Shown piece after piece: positions 22,401 through 33,856 of a DNA stretch of 64,000 bases. Location of the stretch: the NCBI GenBank assembly GCA_973895155.1, contig OZ316896.1:3968001-4032000 (forward strand). Direction: 5' to 3'. The notes beneath the pieces are model-generated. The model saw only the letters and a program-made list of their open reading frames with translations, made no database searches and was not told where the DNA came from. Source of the stretch: Marsupella aquatica (lineage: Eukaryota; Marchantiophyta). The position numbers and the translations under genes are program-made. The first letter of the stretch is position 1; every line of letters begins with the position of its first letter.

Positions 22401-22686
22401 CACTGACGACAGTGATAGATATCCTGGGGAAGCAAGATGTACTTATAAAGATGAGTAACTAAGGAAGGTGGCAGATTTTGTCTAATTTTGTCCCCTCAAT
22501 TCTGAGAGAGATGAACCCTCAAAATGAAAATTGTTAGTTAAATGCACCCCATGAGGTTTTGGGTAGGTTTAAGGTCTATCACTCATGGGGTCTCAAGTAA
22601 CACTTGTCATTCTGGGGGTCCATCAAATATTTCTCTCAGTTTTGAGTGACTATTATAATTGCACAAGCCCCATGCCCGTGCGTTGC

Positions 22687-22905
22687 ATGAAAGATTTTGA
22701 GGCGAGAGCAAGATGTCAAGGAGAAGAATGTCGAGGAGAGGGCAAGATTTTGCGGGGAGGGCAAGATGGCAAGGAGAGGGCAAGATTTTGCGGGGAGAGA
22801 GCAAGATTTTGCGGTGAGGGCAAGATGTCGAGGAGAGGGCAAGATTTTGCGGTGAGGGAAAGATGTCGGGCAAGATGTGGAGGCGAGGGCAAGATTCAAA
22901 GTGAT
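22687..22905. repeat. purine-rich minisatellite
   Basis: Units of about 20-21 bp, built from gagggcaagat followed by tttgcgg or gtcgag, alternate nearly ten times. The forward strand is almost all purine and G-rich. Overlapping open frames on both strands are artefacts of this composition. Confidence 0.8.
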
Positions 22906-24581
22906 GCAAACATGGTATCTCGCATATTACTCGCGGTTGGCCTTTAATAGCTTCGCTTGGGTTCTGACACTTGATGTTGCCGCACTTGTTTCTTGTACCA
23001 AAGGGTACGTGACATTGGGTTGTGGCACCTCAGAAACTTAAGTCCCCTCTTGTGCACTATTGTTGGGGGCGTCTTGCATTTCTGGCTTCCCTATTATGGG
23101 CATATAGCTTGCAATCAACTTCCAATCTCTCCCCCGGGGTTCTCATATTCTTGAGTAAAATGCTTTAATTTGCTATTGGTGTTACCTGTTGAAACACGCC
23201 CTTAAAGGCATGTTTTGGCTAGATATCAGTCAAATACAGTCCGAAGCTTAAACTGATCAAATTTTTGTAAATAGTCACATTGATGTTTTTGTATAGTGTA
23301 TTCTTCTCTATAAAACACCAGAATTTTGAAGAGAAAAATCACAAAGTACATTTAATTAGGCCTGGATAAATTAATATGGCCACCCTCTTCTCCATGAAAC
23401 ATGAAGGTCTAGAAAAATTAAAATGACCATCCCTGAATATGTGGAAGCAAGTAAAAATACCTCTTTGGCTATGAGAATCAGCAAGCCAGTGCCGCTACAA
23501 TTCGCACGTCATCACTCTCCCAGGAGCAACTTTACGCTCACCGCCATGTAGGTCTTTCTTTGACCCTTCCGGAAAAGGACTGAGAAAATTAATAGTAGTG
23601 GAATATTGTGTGAATATTTGCCCAGTGGTTTGCCCAGTCACCCGATGGTAAACCTATCCCTGCCCGACCTGCCCAAAAATTCAGAATGAGATTGTTTGGA
23701 TTGTTTTTATCATTTTTCTCCCTCATTTTTATCATTTGATGATCTGGTTATTTCTGAGATGTAGATCTAAAAAAGATCTTCATTTTGAGCCGTAGATTGG
23801 CTCATTTGATGAACGGACAAAAATAATTGGGCTCATGATCGAAGAGCTTCAGAAGGGCTCGCATCTACATGTTTTTAGCAGACAATCAAGATTGTGTTCC
23901 ATTCGTTTTGAGTTTGTAAGTAGACAATCCCCCCAGAATTGGCCAAATTGCATATTATAGTACTTGATGCCAAGTAGAAAATATCTCTAGCATGCAAAGG
24001 ATACAGAGAGAAAACACAACTGGGTGTGAAAGATGTCAAATGGAAAATATGTCAAGAACAAAATGTGTCGAGCATAAAGAAGTTGTACATAAAACATGTT
24101 GAAAAAAGAAGAGATCAAAGAGAGGCCACAAAAACTACCCTCACAAAAAACAAAGAGAAAAACTAATAGCCCGGCCCCCTCTTCAAAATCTAACTAAACA
24201 GAGAACATCATTCCCCCACCAAAAACAAATATTTAGAAAGTCTATTTGTGGCCTTGGGGGCAATTTGGATATATTAAGTATACTCCTCGTATATTTTGGA
24301 ATAAAGTTTATTGACACATCTTTCCTCTAAATGCAGAATAGAATTCTGACCTCGCTCTCACTCTTGGGATCTTAAAATTTTATATTCTCTCCCCACAGAT
24401 TTACTTGCCTTTGTATTATAAGTGACTCGGTATCTAGGATGTATTTTTGTTTCCCTTAGTTACCTTGCTTTTGTACCATATATGTCTTTGTACCTCACAC
24501 CTTTTCCAGTGTGGTACCCCATTGGCAACACACATGTTTACCTCACTATCCACTCTGACATTTTTAATGCACTAACTTGTG

Positions 24582-24662
24582 CTCCCTCCTATTCCTTCGT
24601 ACATGTCACTCCCTCCTATTCCTTCATACATGTCACTCCCTCCTATTCCTTCATACCTGTCA
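24582..24662. repeat. 27-bp tandem repeat, three copies
   Basis: Units start with ctccctcctattccttc at 24582, 24609 and 24636, exactly 27 bp apart, with one or two substitutions. 27 is a multiple of 3, so a frame stays open across it (24422-24736), but nothing else supports a gene. Confidence 0.9.
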
Positions 24663-24725
24663 TTGACAACCATCCCTATCCCATTGGACCCCATACTCAC
24701 ATTCGTAGTACTTGCTCTGAACCAC

Positions 24726-27697
24726 TTTTTTTTTAATTTTAAATAAATTTATTTCACGAAAAAAAACCCCAAGAAACCCCACGGCGAGGACCAGAGGGGG
24801 GCCAAGGGGCAAACCCCAGCAGCAAGAAAAAGAACCCCGGCGAAGGCCGCAGCAGCACCGGCGCCCAAGAAACAAAGCCCCAGGGCCCTAAGTTAAGACT
24901 TTAGGGCGGGAATGAGTCCTAGTCAACCACCTACTAATGGCCAAAAAATGAATCCACCTACAATCCCACCTCCAGTGCACAAAATGGCAGTTCCAATTGA
25001 TGGGCTTCCAATGAGAGAAAGCAAAGGCTCTAGGTTCAGAATAATCCCACCTAGTATACCAATTCCTAAAGAAAAGAGACCTTCTCTTAAGTTGCTTACT
25101 ATTGTGATCAGAGTATGAGGTGCTGCCACTACAGGCTTGCCAACCACCACCCAACCAAGGGGAGGTGAGGCAGCCCATACCAATCCTACCAATAACCCAA
25201 ATTCTAGGTTGTTCTTGCATGGTTGCTGGTAATCGTGTTGTTGTGCCGGTCAGTGGCTCTAGTGACCATGGTAAGAAGTCCATCTCTGGCCTTAGTGATA
25301 GCAGATTTCTTTCTGAGAGTCTTCGTTTGTTGAAGAAGAATGTTAGCATGCAGCATGGCGCTGTTAAGGATGAGATGCAGAGGAAATCTAGTAGAGGGTG
25401 CGTTGAAAAATTTTGGGCATCTTTCAAGCCAAAGAGTATTGAGCATTTCCGCCAGCAGAAGCATTTGCCTTGGATTTCTCTTCTGGGTCCGGATGGCAGT
25501 GTCAATCTTGCCAAAAAGCGAGAACCCAACAGCTTTGTCAAAAACTGTATCGTGTGCAACGTGTTCAAGGAGATCCCACCTTTGAGTAATAGCCGGGCAA
25601 TCTCTGAACATGTGATCAGAATTCTCCAATGTAGTACAGCTGCAATTGGAACACAGGCCATTGTTGAGACCCCACTTAAGAGCGCGAGAATTAGTAAAAA
25701 AGCCAGCATGTAAAACTTTCCAAATAACAAGTCTGGCTTTAGGTGCACTCCAGCCTCTCCACAAGTGTTTCCATCGCTGGTGCCACATTGCGGTGGTGTC
25801 CAGCAAGTGCCATCTACGATTGAGATTGAGGATTGGCATGTTGCGATCCCTGTTCATGCTGGCCCAAATGTGTGTGGGGAGATTCCAGCCATGTTGTTCG
25901 CCATCAGCCCATTCCCAGTTCCATCCTGTTAGGTTAGCAAGGCGGACATCAGCTTTTCCTTGGCTCCCAATAAGGATATTCAGCAGGCTATTCAAGGCTA
26001 GTACCCCCCGTGGCCTGGTGGTCCTGATGTTACCTTGCATTTCAGCCAAAGTCTTCCATTGGCCAGATTCTCTATTCTGAGCATCATGCATGTCGTTAAC
26101 AGTTTGTACCTGCCAATTTGCGAGAAGACTCTTCAACTCGTAGTTGTCTTGTCTGGACAGTTGTAGCTGCTTGTCAAGAAGACGCAAGAGTTGGTCAATT
26201 GAGAGAGATTGAGGCAAGGTACTGGCTGAAGGTATGAACCTCAGATTATTACATGCCTTGTCCCATCCGTTCAACAGACAGTTCAGTATGGGGGCATTGG
26301 GGATTCGAATTCCCGGGTCAAGCAGCAGAGCAGCATCCACCTCCCATCTTCTTCTCTCCTTTTTGTGAGGCCCAAGGCTGAGCGTCCGCCTGATTAGAGC
26401 ATGTGCCATCCCAACCCATGCAGTGTCATAATCAGTGATCAATTTGTGGATGTTCCTCATCTTGAGAACCTGGGCTTGTAATTCAAAGGGCCTGATTGCT
26501 AACCCTCCATCTTCAAAGGGTCTGGTGATGATATCCCAAGCAATGAGTGCTTTCTTTGGCACTCCATCCTTATTTTGGCCCCACAGGAAATTTCTACAGA
26601 TTCTCTCCAACTGCTGGAACCCTCGCTTCTGTAGATTGAGGACCATAAGGTGGTACACTGGAATAGCTCTTAAGACGTGTTTCAGGAGGACAACTCGTCC
26701 AACAAGGCTAAGGAAGCGATTTGACCAATGTTTGAGCCGTTTACGAACTTTTCCAAGAAGGAACTCTAATTCCTGTGTGGGTTTCAAGGATTTACCAATT
26801 GGGCAGCCTAGATAAACTTGCATATCTCCAATGCCTGCCACTTTACATCTGCAAGTAGACATCCAATCCTGCTGTGGTGATCTGTCCATCTGGATAATGA
26901 TAGATTTATCCAGGTTCAATTGTGCCCCTGATATCCTTTCGTATGTGCTCACTGTAGCGTGTGCCATCTGAAATTCGCTTTCAGATGCATGAAGAAACAG
27001 GCCTGTGTCATCAGCAAACAGTTGGTGCAGCAATTTTTTCGTATGATCAATCCCCGGATCAATCCTAATGCCATGGAGGTCACCAATTCGAACCTTCTCT
27101 TCCAGCAGACACATAAGCGGTTGTGTGGAGAGGGCAAACAGCAAGGAGGAGGCTGGGCATCCCTGTCTAACTCCTCTCTCAAGCGGGATTTCCTTAGTGA
27201 AACCTCCATTCACATGGACCTTGGAGGTGGCATTTACCACAAGTCCCTTGGTTAGTTGGATGAGCTTTGGATGGAAGTTCATCTTCTCCATGGTATCCCA
27301 TAAGAAGGTGTGATTGACCCGGTCGTAAGCCTTGGAAAAATCAAGCTTCAGGAATATACTTGGTTGCTTGGTAGCCTGCACAAACTCGGTTCCAACTTTG
27401 AAAGCGAGAATATTATCAAGTATACTTCTACCACTGATGAAGCCAGTCTGTTGAGAAGAAACCAGCCCAGGAACAACAGCTTTCAATCTGTTTGAGAGGA
27501 TTTTAGCTGCAAGTTTGTGAGCAAAGGTAAGCATAGTCAATGGTCGCCAATTCTTGAGCCATTGTTTATTGCCACCCTTTGGTATCAACTTGATGACCCC
27601 CATTGAAGCTTTGGTTGTGAGTAATCCATCTTCCCAGTAAGCTTGAACCATCTTACAAATGTCTCCTTTCATCCAGCTCCAACAGGCAATCACCACC
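24726..27697 (-). mobile_element. 5'-truncated L1-type LINE
   Basis: A non-LTR retrotransposon in reverse orientation. The 3' end is an A-rich tail (T-rich on the forward strand, 24726-24755) after a GC-rich, T-rich 3' untranslated stretch. The 5' end falls near 27697, where a stop codon meets the open reverse transcriptase frame. ORF1 and the endonuclease are absent, as expected for incomplete reverse transcription. The reading frame is uninterrupted for 830 codons, which suggests a recent insertion. I found no convincing target-site duplication. It interrupts the left flank of the B/C duplication unit: its position lies between 22.4 and 28.0 kb, whose counterparts (37.3 and 37.6 kb) are adjacent in module C. 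Confidence 0.88.
25204..27696 (-). CDS. LINE reverse transcriptase (ORF2 fragment)
   Basis: 830 codons open, beginning at GTG (no ATG), because this is the 3' part of a longer ORF2. Reverse transcriptase motifs in order: KGGNKQWLKNWRPLT near residues 40-54, GFISGRSILDN near 85-95, LKLDFSKAYDRV near 116-127, RGVRQGCP near 174-181 and the active-site FADDT near 227-231. The catalytic Asp residues are all present. Toward the C-terminus (about 640-710) lies a zinc-binding module with WKVLHAGFFTNS and CSNC....C, as in plant LINEs (zf-RVT). The endonuclease domain is missing, so the copy cannot move by itself. The forward-strand frames within 25.1-27.5 kb are shadows of it. Confidence 0.92.
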   Translation of the reverse strand: MVIACWSWMKGDICKMVQAYWEDGLLTTKASMGVIKLIPKGGNKQWLKNWRPLTMLTFAHKLAAKILSNRLKAVVPGLVSSQQTGFISGRSILDNILAFKVGTEFVQATKQPSIFLKLDFSKAYDRVNHTFLWDTMEKMNFHPKLIQLTKGLVVNATSKVHVNGGFTKEIPLERGVRQGCPASSLLFALSTQPLMCLLEEKVRIGDLHGIRIDPGIDHTKKLLHQLFADDTGLFLHASESEFQMAHATVSTYERISGAQLNLDKSIIIQMDRSPQQDWMSTCRCKVAGIGDMQVYLGCPIGKSLKPTQELEFLLGKVRKRLKHWSNRFLSLVGRVVLLKHVLRAIPVYHLMVLNLQKRGFQQLERICRNFLWGQNKDGVPKKALIAWDIITRPFEDGGLAIRPFELQAQVLKMRNIHKLITDYDTAWVGMAHALIRRTLSLGPHKKERRRWEVDAALLLDPGIRIPNAPILNCLLNGWDKACNNLRFIPSASTLPQSLSIDQLLRLLDKQLQLSRQDNYELKSLLANWQVQTVNDMHDAQNRESGQWKTLAEMQGNIRTTRPRGVLALNSLLNILIGSQGKADVRLANLTGWNWEWADGEQHGWNLPTHIWASMNRDRNMPILNLNRRWHLLDTTAMWHQRWKHLWRGWSAPKARLVIWKVLHAGFFTNSRALKWGLNNGLCSNCSCTTLENSDHMFRDCPAITQRWDLLEHVAHDTVFDKAVGFSLFGKIDTAIRTQKRNPRQMLLLAEMLNTLWLERCPKFFNAPSTRFPLHLILNSAMLHANILLQQTKTLRKKSAITKARDGLLTMVTRATDRHNNTITSNHARTT

Positions 27698-29316
27698 TAT
27701 GGAGTGACCCCATCAAGTCATTTTAATCCAATGGCACTCAAAAGTAACATCCTCATCCCAAGGCATGCGAGTCATCCCCACATCCCTATAACACCATGAC
27801 ACTTTATTTTTGTCATCTAACGGTCTGCAAAAAATGTAAGATGATCCATTGGCAGGGAATCATTCAAGCCCATTGCACTTTTCATAAACAAAAACTAAAA
27901 AGAGCAGCATTGAGTATTATAGTGTTAGATGATGCTCTGATGACAGGACCTGAATACATTTAAAGTTAAAGAGATTCCTAGTTTTACTTATTTTAGTAAA
28001 AGCAAAGGAAAATTTTCATAACGTGTGTGCTTCATTCTTGTCCAATAATGCCCTGAGAATTACAAAGGGGAAAATCACAAAGGACATTATGGTAAGGTAA
28101 AGGACTCTCTCAAGGGCATTGTAAAGGATAAAGCTCTATAGCAGCTTGCCTACCCAAGATACTTTCAGTGAGAGGGGGCTATAGCCAGCTCTGTTTTGTT
28201 CCCATCTTGTTTTTTCTGAGAAATGGCGTTAAACACCTAAAAATAGACACACAAATTTCTTCATAAAGAGTTAAAGAGATTTGTAAGAATATACACAAAC
28301 TTTTTACAGAAAAGGGCCAAACAGAGTACAAAAAAATAACCAAAAGAGGTCCCAAGTGGACAAAACCAAATGCAAACGAAGTGAGCAAAATGAAACCTCT
28401 AAGAACCAAGAAAGGAGAACTAAAACAATCGCAAATGGACCGAGGTACTTATCATTCCTAGCTAGTGAGGTTAATATCTTAAGGTCAAGTGTCGAAACTA
28501 AATCGGCAAGTGGGACTGAAATGTCCTCTAGGGGGGCTAGCCGCTGCAGATTTGTAGGGTGTTTGAGAGTTAAGATTATTAGAGTATTCTCATATTTGCA
28601 AATGTAGTGTGCAACTTGTTGAGGCCCTTCAAATGTCTGCCACATGCAAACACAAAAAGACGAGGATGGCTTAAAGACAAAGAAAAAACAAAGGAAAGAA
28701 AGGAAAAGAAGGACTTGTTGGGCGCCGTTATTGTTACTGCCATGGCGGCGCAGGATATGGATCAGGGGCTTTTTTTATTGGGAAAACTGAACTCCGTAGG
28801 AGCCCAGCAAAAAAACGCGAAGAAAGAAGAATCTTCCAGCCACATTTCCATCTTTGGCCAATACCAGGTTTCAAGATCTGACTGCTATGCGCATTTCTAG
28901 GCGAATCTGGCAGAAGAGCATGGATACAGCCGACAAGAAGTTCGCAGCCAGATTCTCCTCTCTGCTGAAGGATGGCAGGAGCCAATGCGGCAACGGTGGA
29001 AAATCCTTAGAAGAAAACATCGTCAATTCATTCGTTCGCTCATTCATGCATTCATTCATCACTTCATGATTGGCTTGAGAATTCGCCTCATCTAGAACTT
29101 CACGTTGCCGAGACTACAGCTTAAAGCTCATCATCTCACCATCAGCCATTTATATTCGCTGTTGTGATCGTACCTTCGTGGAGAACTCCTCTCAAGCTCA
29201 TCATCTCACCATCTGTTAAATTTTCTGTTTTGCGTACTTCATTCTCTTGCAGGACTCGACGAACCCCGATTCGCATGAAATTCTAGAAGTCGAAAATTCG
29301 AGCCAAGCTTGTCCGA
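27698..29316. other. intergenic, left part of module B
   Basis: No gene is called. From ~28.05 kb the sequence is collinear with 37.61-38.15 kb: 'cccatcttgttttt.ctga', 'attctcatatttg', 'gttgggcgccg', 'atcaggggctttttttatt' and 'ccagattctcc'. Near 29.1-29.25 kb the words agctcatcatctc.ccatc occur twice and also precede the RNase H starts of A and C. The RNase H promoter should lie here. Confidence 0.5.
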
Positions 29317-30063
29317 ATGATGATTCGCGTGGAGCAGTCTGGTTCGGATGAAACCCCACCAGGCAACTCGAATATGGCGCAGAAGCCAATCGATTTCACG
29401 CCAGTCACGCGTTTCATCCCTCCGAATAGCGATGACACACCAGAAAAGCTTTTCACTCGAGGCACTACCAGGCACATTAACGTTACAGGCTGGAGATTTA
29501 TCCGTCGCACGAACGACCGCCAGATCCTGGTGTATACTGACGGAGCCTGCACCAACAATGGCAAAAATGGAGCGATAGGTGGCTGTGCTTTCGTCTTCAA
29601 GGGTGGTGCATCTCCTGATGAGATTAAAAGCGGGAACACCTCCTTTCGTCTCGAGGACCGTGGCCCGACCGGAATTGTGTATCCTCATACCAGCAATCGT
29701 GCTGAGCTACGGGCTGTCATCGCTGCTCTCCAATTCAGGGAATGGAGCGGTGAGGAATACAATGAGCTGGTTATTGCCACTGATTCGGAATACGTGGAAA
29801 AAGGCGCCACGCAATGGATTGAAGGGTGGGTGAAGAGAGGATGGCGAACAAGCATGAAGAAAGACGTTGCGAACAGGGATTTGTGGGAATTGCTCTTCAA
29901 GGAAGTCCAGAAGTTTAAGGAGTGCCCATGGGGAACCCTTCGTGTGATGTTTTGGCGCATTCCTCGAGGTTTGAACACTCTAGCTGATCAGGCGGCTAAG
30001 GAAGCCGCAGCGACAGGAGAGCCTCAAGACTCGTTCTGTCGAATCTATGGGGTTCGGTGTTAG
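29317..30063 (+). CDS. RNase H domain protein, copy B (fungal-like)
   Basis: 248 residues from an ATG directly followed by a second ATG. A later ATG at residue 20 is possible but would shorten the conserved N-terminus. All catalytic acids are present: D75 (YTDGAC), E130 (NRAEL), D156 (ATDSEYV) and D224 (LADQAAKE). It is therefore a plausible active RNase H acting on RNA/DNA hybrids. The N-terminal extension (~65 residues) aligns with copy A around IDFTPV. It ends soon after the last catalytic Asp with IYGVRC, which is probably the ancestral C-terminus because copy C has nearly the same end (ICGVLC). No intron is needed. GC content is above that of the flanks. The matching MYND and coiled-coil partners in this module are broken. 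Confidence 0.85.
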   Translation: MMIRVEQSGSDETPPGNSNMAQKPIDFTPVTRFIPPNSDDTPEKLFTRGTTRHINVTGWRFIRRTNDRQILVYTDGACTNNGKNGAIGGCAFVFKGGASPDEIKSGNTSFRLEDRGPTGIVYPHTSNRAELRAVIAALQFREWSGEEYNELVIATDSEYVEKGATQWIEGWVKRGWRTSMKKDVANRDLWELLFKEVQKFKECPWGTLRVMFWRIPRGLNTLADQAAKEAAATGEPQDSFCRIYGVRC

Positions 30064-32071
30064 GCTCTCTAAAGTCGATTTGTCAGGTAAGGTGGACGAA
30101 AGCTCCGGTGAACTAAGGATGTGTAGTTCGCTATACCGCACTTTCGTTTCGGCAGGATTGTGCTTGGTCGATACCTTTAAAGGCAAGGGCATGGGTGGTC
30201 TAACCTCCCCCCTGCGCTGTGTTTGCTTTTTGCTAAAGAATGTATGGAGCAGACATGTAGATTAAAAATTTATCAAATGTTAGGATCATCGGAGAACGCT
30301 CCCGGTGCAATGGCAATGAACTTGGGGTCACAGTCAGGAGAGAGTGCACTTGTATCGTACAAGTTATTGACTAGGATGCCGTTTTTTGCTGCACATTGAA
30401 GAATCAAAATAGCTTTTGTAGACAGCAATGTGCAGCAGCTGGTGTTCGTAGCAATCTTAAATCTTCGGAATACATGATATCAACAACGAAGCGAGAATAC
30501 GAGTCAATGTATCGATGCAAGTAAAGCAAATGTACGTGAGAACACAGCAAATGTACGTGAGAACACTATGGTAGAGCGTGATGAGTAAAACGTTTGCGGC
30601 CCATAACCTGTGACTAAAGCATACGCGCTCAAACATAGGAAAAATACAAATGCACAATGCAGTGAATAGAATGAGAGACCCTCAAGTAGAGGCGCTCCAT
30701 CTGAGAAAAAACAAAAGGCGCAATAGCAGCCCAAGCGATCAGCACAAACAGAGGTGGCTAGCACAAACAGGTGGCGCGGCTGCCAGTACACAAAGGGCTG
30801 GCCGCGTCCCGCTTGTCACAGTCAAGACGTTAGGCGCTGGCAGGTAGATTTAATTCAAATCCTTAAACTAGATCATCGCTATTTGATGCTGATTGAATTT
30901 AAATCTGACTAGTCTAAGTCTGAGGCTAATATTCTATCTGACATGTAAAGCTAGTCCTAATATTAAGATCTTACTGTCACTAGTCTGAATGTCGGGAATC
31001 AGTATGAGTCATTCACAGTGAGAACTGTTTTGTGCAGGCATCAGCATGGTACCTGGCACTTGGTCAAAATGGAGACAATTGTCTAAATTGTGGTTTCGTG
31101 ATCTCCCACGATTTCGATAACTGTTTTATTAACTGTATTGTTGTAATACTTCTTGAAGACTGACGAGTTGCGTACTAGTAGTTTAGATTCTCTAGAGTAA
31201 TTTGTATCCTTGTGCATCCCAAGTAATGTACCGAAATGGTCGAAGAGATGCAAGTAGGTCATCCAATCTGTATGACATCCCTCGCGTTAGAGATGGTGGC
31301 AGGTCCAATTTTCTACGCGTTGATCTCTACATCGTAATGCCCTATGTATCCCGTGAATACACGTCGGGAAGTAAACTTATTTTGCTCAGTCGGAATGTCA
31401 ATTTGAGATTCGCCAGTGTTTTGTTGCCATAGAATTTAATTATGACAAGCTTGAATTATACGCTATACTTGTGCACCTGTTTTTGTAGGTCTAATGGAAT
31501 TGAGTGCAAAGTCTCAGCAAAGTCACAACTCTGACGGAGTTACGAGTGGGTCTTGATTCATGAATTGCGAAAGCCTAATTCATCATGGTTAGATGCTGAA
31601 CAGCAATCGTCCAGTCCAGCAGTGAGACGACTCATGTAACGGCATCAAAGATTCAGAGCTAATGACGCTCTGCCCTCCCTGTCCTTTCACTGCTACGATA
31701 TATGGACTGTGTTCCCTTCCCTCAGACAACTTACTGTCCACTCCTTTTGTCCACTCCTTCTGCCCTCGAACGATTTCAGAGATTAGCATTCCAGGAAACA
31801 ACAAACAGCATAGGGGCACCAGAAGGACAACACGTACTGCTCGCTCTCACTCTCCATCACAGTAGCCCAAACCGATACTTCATAGGCTCAAAGACGCGAA
31901 GTGGGTGGGTGCGAATTGGGTCTGATTAAGGGTGATACAATTGCACGGGCTGATCTCCCACTTCCCAACAGAGAATGGTCACCAGTTGATAGGGAGCATT
32001 GGAACAATCGTTCTTGTTCTCGTTTTAGCCACTGCACCTCGGCTGCAAGAATTAGCTCCAGCAGTAACTGA
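30064..32071. other. spacer between RNase H and MYND relics, module B
   Basis: Collinear with 40.12-41.85 kb in module C through 'taggctctc', 'aaatgttaggatcatc', 'gaacgctcccg', 'catcatggtt' and 'gacaacttac.gtccactcc'. A ~540-bp stretch at 30485-31027 is extra relative to C. No SET relic is visible. No gene is called. Confidence 0.5.
30485..31027. repeat. ~540-bp insertion relative to module C
   Basis: In module C the words 'ttcggaatagataatatcaac' and 'tgctttgtgcaggca' are adjacent (about 40550-40582). In module B the same words are separated by about 540 bp. The insert contains a 20-bp word, agcaaatgtacgtgagaaca, twice in tandem (about 30525-30565). I could not define terminal inverted repeats or a clear target duplication, so it may be a transposon fragment or a loss in C. 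Confidence 0.5.
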
Positions 32072-33250
32072 ATGATGTCAACTGCCGTAGCAGCGGTTCT
32101 GTGCACCATTTGCCACTCCACTGGCATTCTCCGCTGGCAGTGTAAGCTGCTGTTCAAAAATGTGCCAGCGGAAAGATGGGCCGACGCACAAGCTCCTGTG
32201 CAGCTCCTTCAGCGATCTCGCGTGCCTCCGGGACCTATGTTCCGGAGACAAATCCTCTTCCCCGCCCGCGAAAAAATCCCCACATTCATCTGGATGGAAA
32301 TTGATAGAAAGTCACGCTCTGGGTTATGAGCTTGATATGCCAAAGCTCAGGGGACTACTGGGACCTGGAGAACCCAGAAGCCGTTGGCTGCATTGCCAAG
32401 AACTACTTCACGAACCGGAAGCTTGTAGACACTATTGTGGTAGGACATCGGGATAACTTTCTGAACGACGGATCGCTCCCCAATCAGGGCATCAGCAAAG
32501 TCACGAGAGCAGAGCATGCACACCAGTAGGCAGGACCTCTGGTTGCATTTAGAATCGACGGCCTGGACTTCTTGCACTCTTGTTCTTACGGTGACTGTTC
32601 TAGCCGACTTTCGTCATACTGTTGATTGCTTTGGGAGCTACTACAGTGAGTACTGGCCAAAGGACAGCTCGACCGGAGTGGGAAACGTGAAAGGGGTGCG
32701 AATAAGCTGCAATGCCGACCAAGCAATGTTCAGAGCGGACAAGTATATCCCGGTCGATGTGGAAGATTGTCATGTAGTGTTTAGGATGGAGGAGCCGATT
32801 GAAATTCCCAAAACTGATCGAGCTCCCAATCTTCGTGCGGAAATGTCGTCCACGCCGAGTCTGAAAGAACGACTCCACGGCCGACTACACCAAATATGGC
32901 AGCAAGTTGGCTTCACCTTGACCTCGACTCTAAGAGCGAAAGTTTTGGTTGGATTCCATTTCAATCGGACCAAAGAGTTGGCAGTGTCTTAGCAGTGCGA
33001 GTGGATCGAAAGGCGCTATCTCCGCACCACATGCAAGCACTATGCGATTTCTGCCAATCAACCTTGCAGCCGTTGATTGAAGACTCACTCGGTCTAGGGC
33101 TGGAGAGGGCCAGAGACGATGTCATTCAAAAGATGTCATGCAAAAGATGACGAAGGCCAAATTCAAGGAGTTTTTCCGGGACTCCAAAGCTGAACAAAGC
33201 TGAACAAAGGGATCCTGCTTGGATAGCTACACCTTGTCCGTATGAAATAG
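32072..33250 (+). pseudogene. MYND protein, copy B, broken
   Basis: Homologous to the 392-residue MYND protein of module A along its whole length, but the frame changes several times. The start (two ATGs) and the first CTIC pair survive. A frameshift then falls inside the finger, so the second half (CQRKDGPTHKLLC) is in another frame. Further damage: a stop where copy A reads HKW (CACCAGTAG, ~32526), a +1 shift near 32805 after EPIEI, and a duplicated 'gctgaacaaa' near the end that brings a stop. Segments FLNDGSLPNQ, ADKYIPVD and SWLHLDLD remain recognisable. No single product longer than ~160 residues can be made. Confidence 0.85.
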
Positions 33251-33856
33251 CACCTGAAATGTCAATCTATGGAGACAAGAGATAAGAGACGGAGCTGCGA
33301 AGAAAACTTTATATCGGTTCGGTTTGAATGTCGGTGATTAGCACTCGTTTTGTACAATACACAGCTACCATAATCGCGAACTGAATGTCACAAGTAAAGC
33401 TCGATCAGTTGCTCATGTATGCAATGTGCGTTTGAACTAGGCTGTAAAATAGCTATTCCAAGAGCATAACAAAGTGGACTAAACTGTTCAACACATGAAC
33501 CATGATTGCTGAGTAGCGTACATGATGTGATTGGGGGCATTCTGCAGTGTAGTGGAACTTATTTAGGTACGTAAGAATCCAACTGTATGAATGCCACAGA
33601 TTTCACAGATTCAAACGATAATTATATCCATTGAAGATGACACTAATACACAATGAATGCTTCCGTGTATCTAAACTTAAGTACGTAGCATACTACTTGA
33701 CTGCTTCTAGCACAAAAAGCCACTTGTGACGAACTCCACCCCCTCATATTCAGGTAGTCTAGATTATGAACAGGTAGAAGAGGTAACATGTCACGGCAGA
33801 AGCGAAAGAGCTTATGAATAGTTTTCCCTGAGTCTAGCACGCTTGCTCTTCGGAAG
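33251..33856. other. shared 3' region, module B
   Basis: The counterpart of 17.52-18.17 kb, recognisable by gattagcactcgttttgtac, 'cacagattcaaacgat' and 'aaaaagccacttgtgac'. No gene is seen. Confidence 0.5.

Larger units (their letters stand above)
19761..24725. other. AT-rich repeat-laden intergenic region
   Basis: No convincing gene in ~5 kb. Contents: a 64-bp direct duplication with tggaggcctctactatatc at 20053 and 20117; a 1.2-kb stretch (21.13-22.4 kb) duplicated at 36.2-37.3 kb; a dispersed block at 22.53-22.63 kb found inverted near 47.17 and 50.37 kb; a purine-rich minisatellite at 22.69-22.91 kb; and a 27-bp triplet repeat at 24.58 kb. The frames are short, lack domains and mostly sit in repeats. 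Confidence 0.55.

Noticed and set aside
24888-25748. Long reverse frame, plus forward frames at 25120-25713, overlapping the LINE
   Set aside because: They overlap the 830-codon reverse transcriptase frame and its 3' end in other frames, and none has a recognisable domain.
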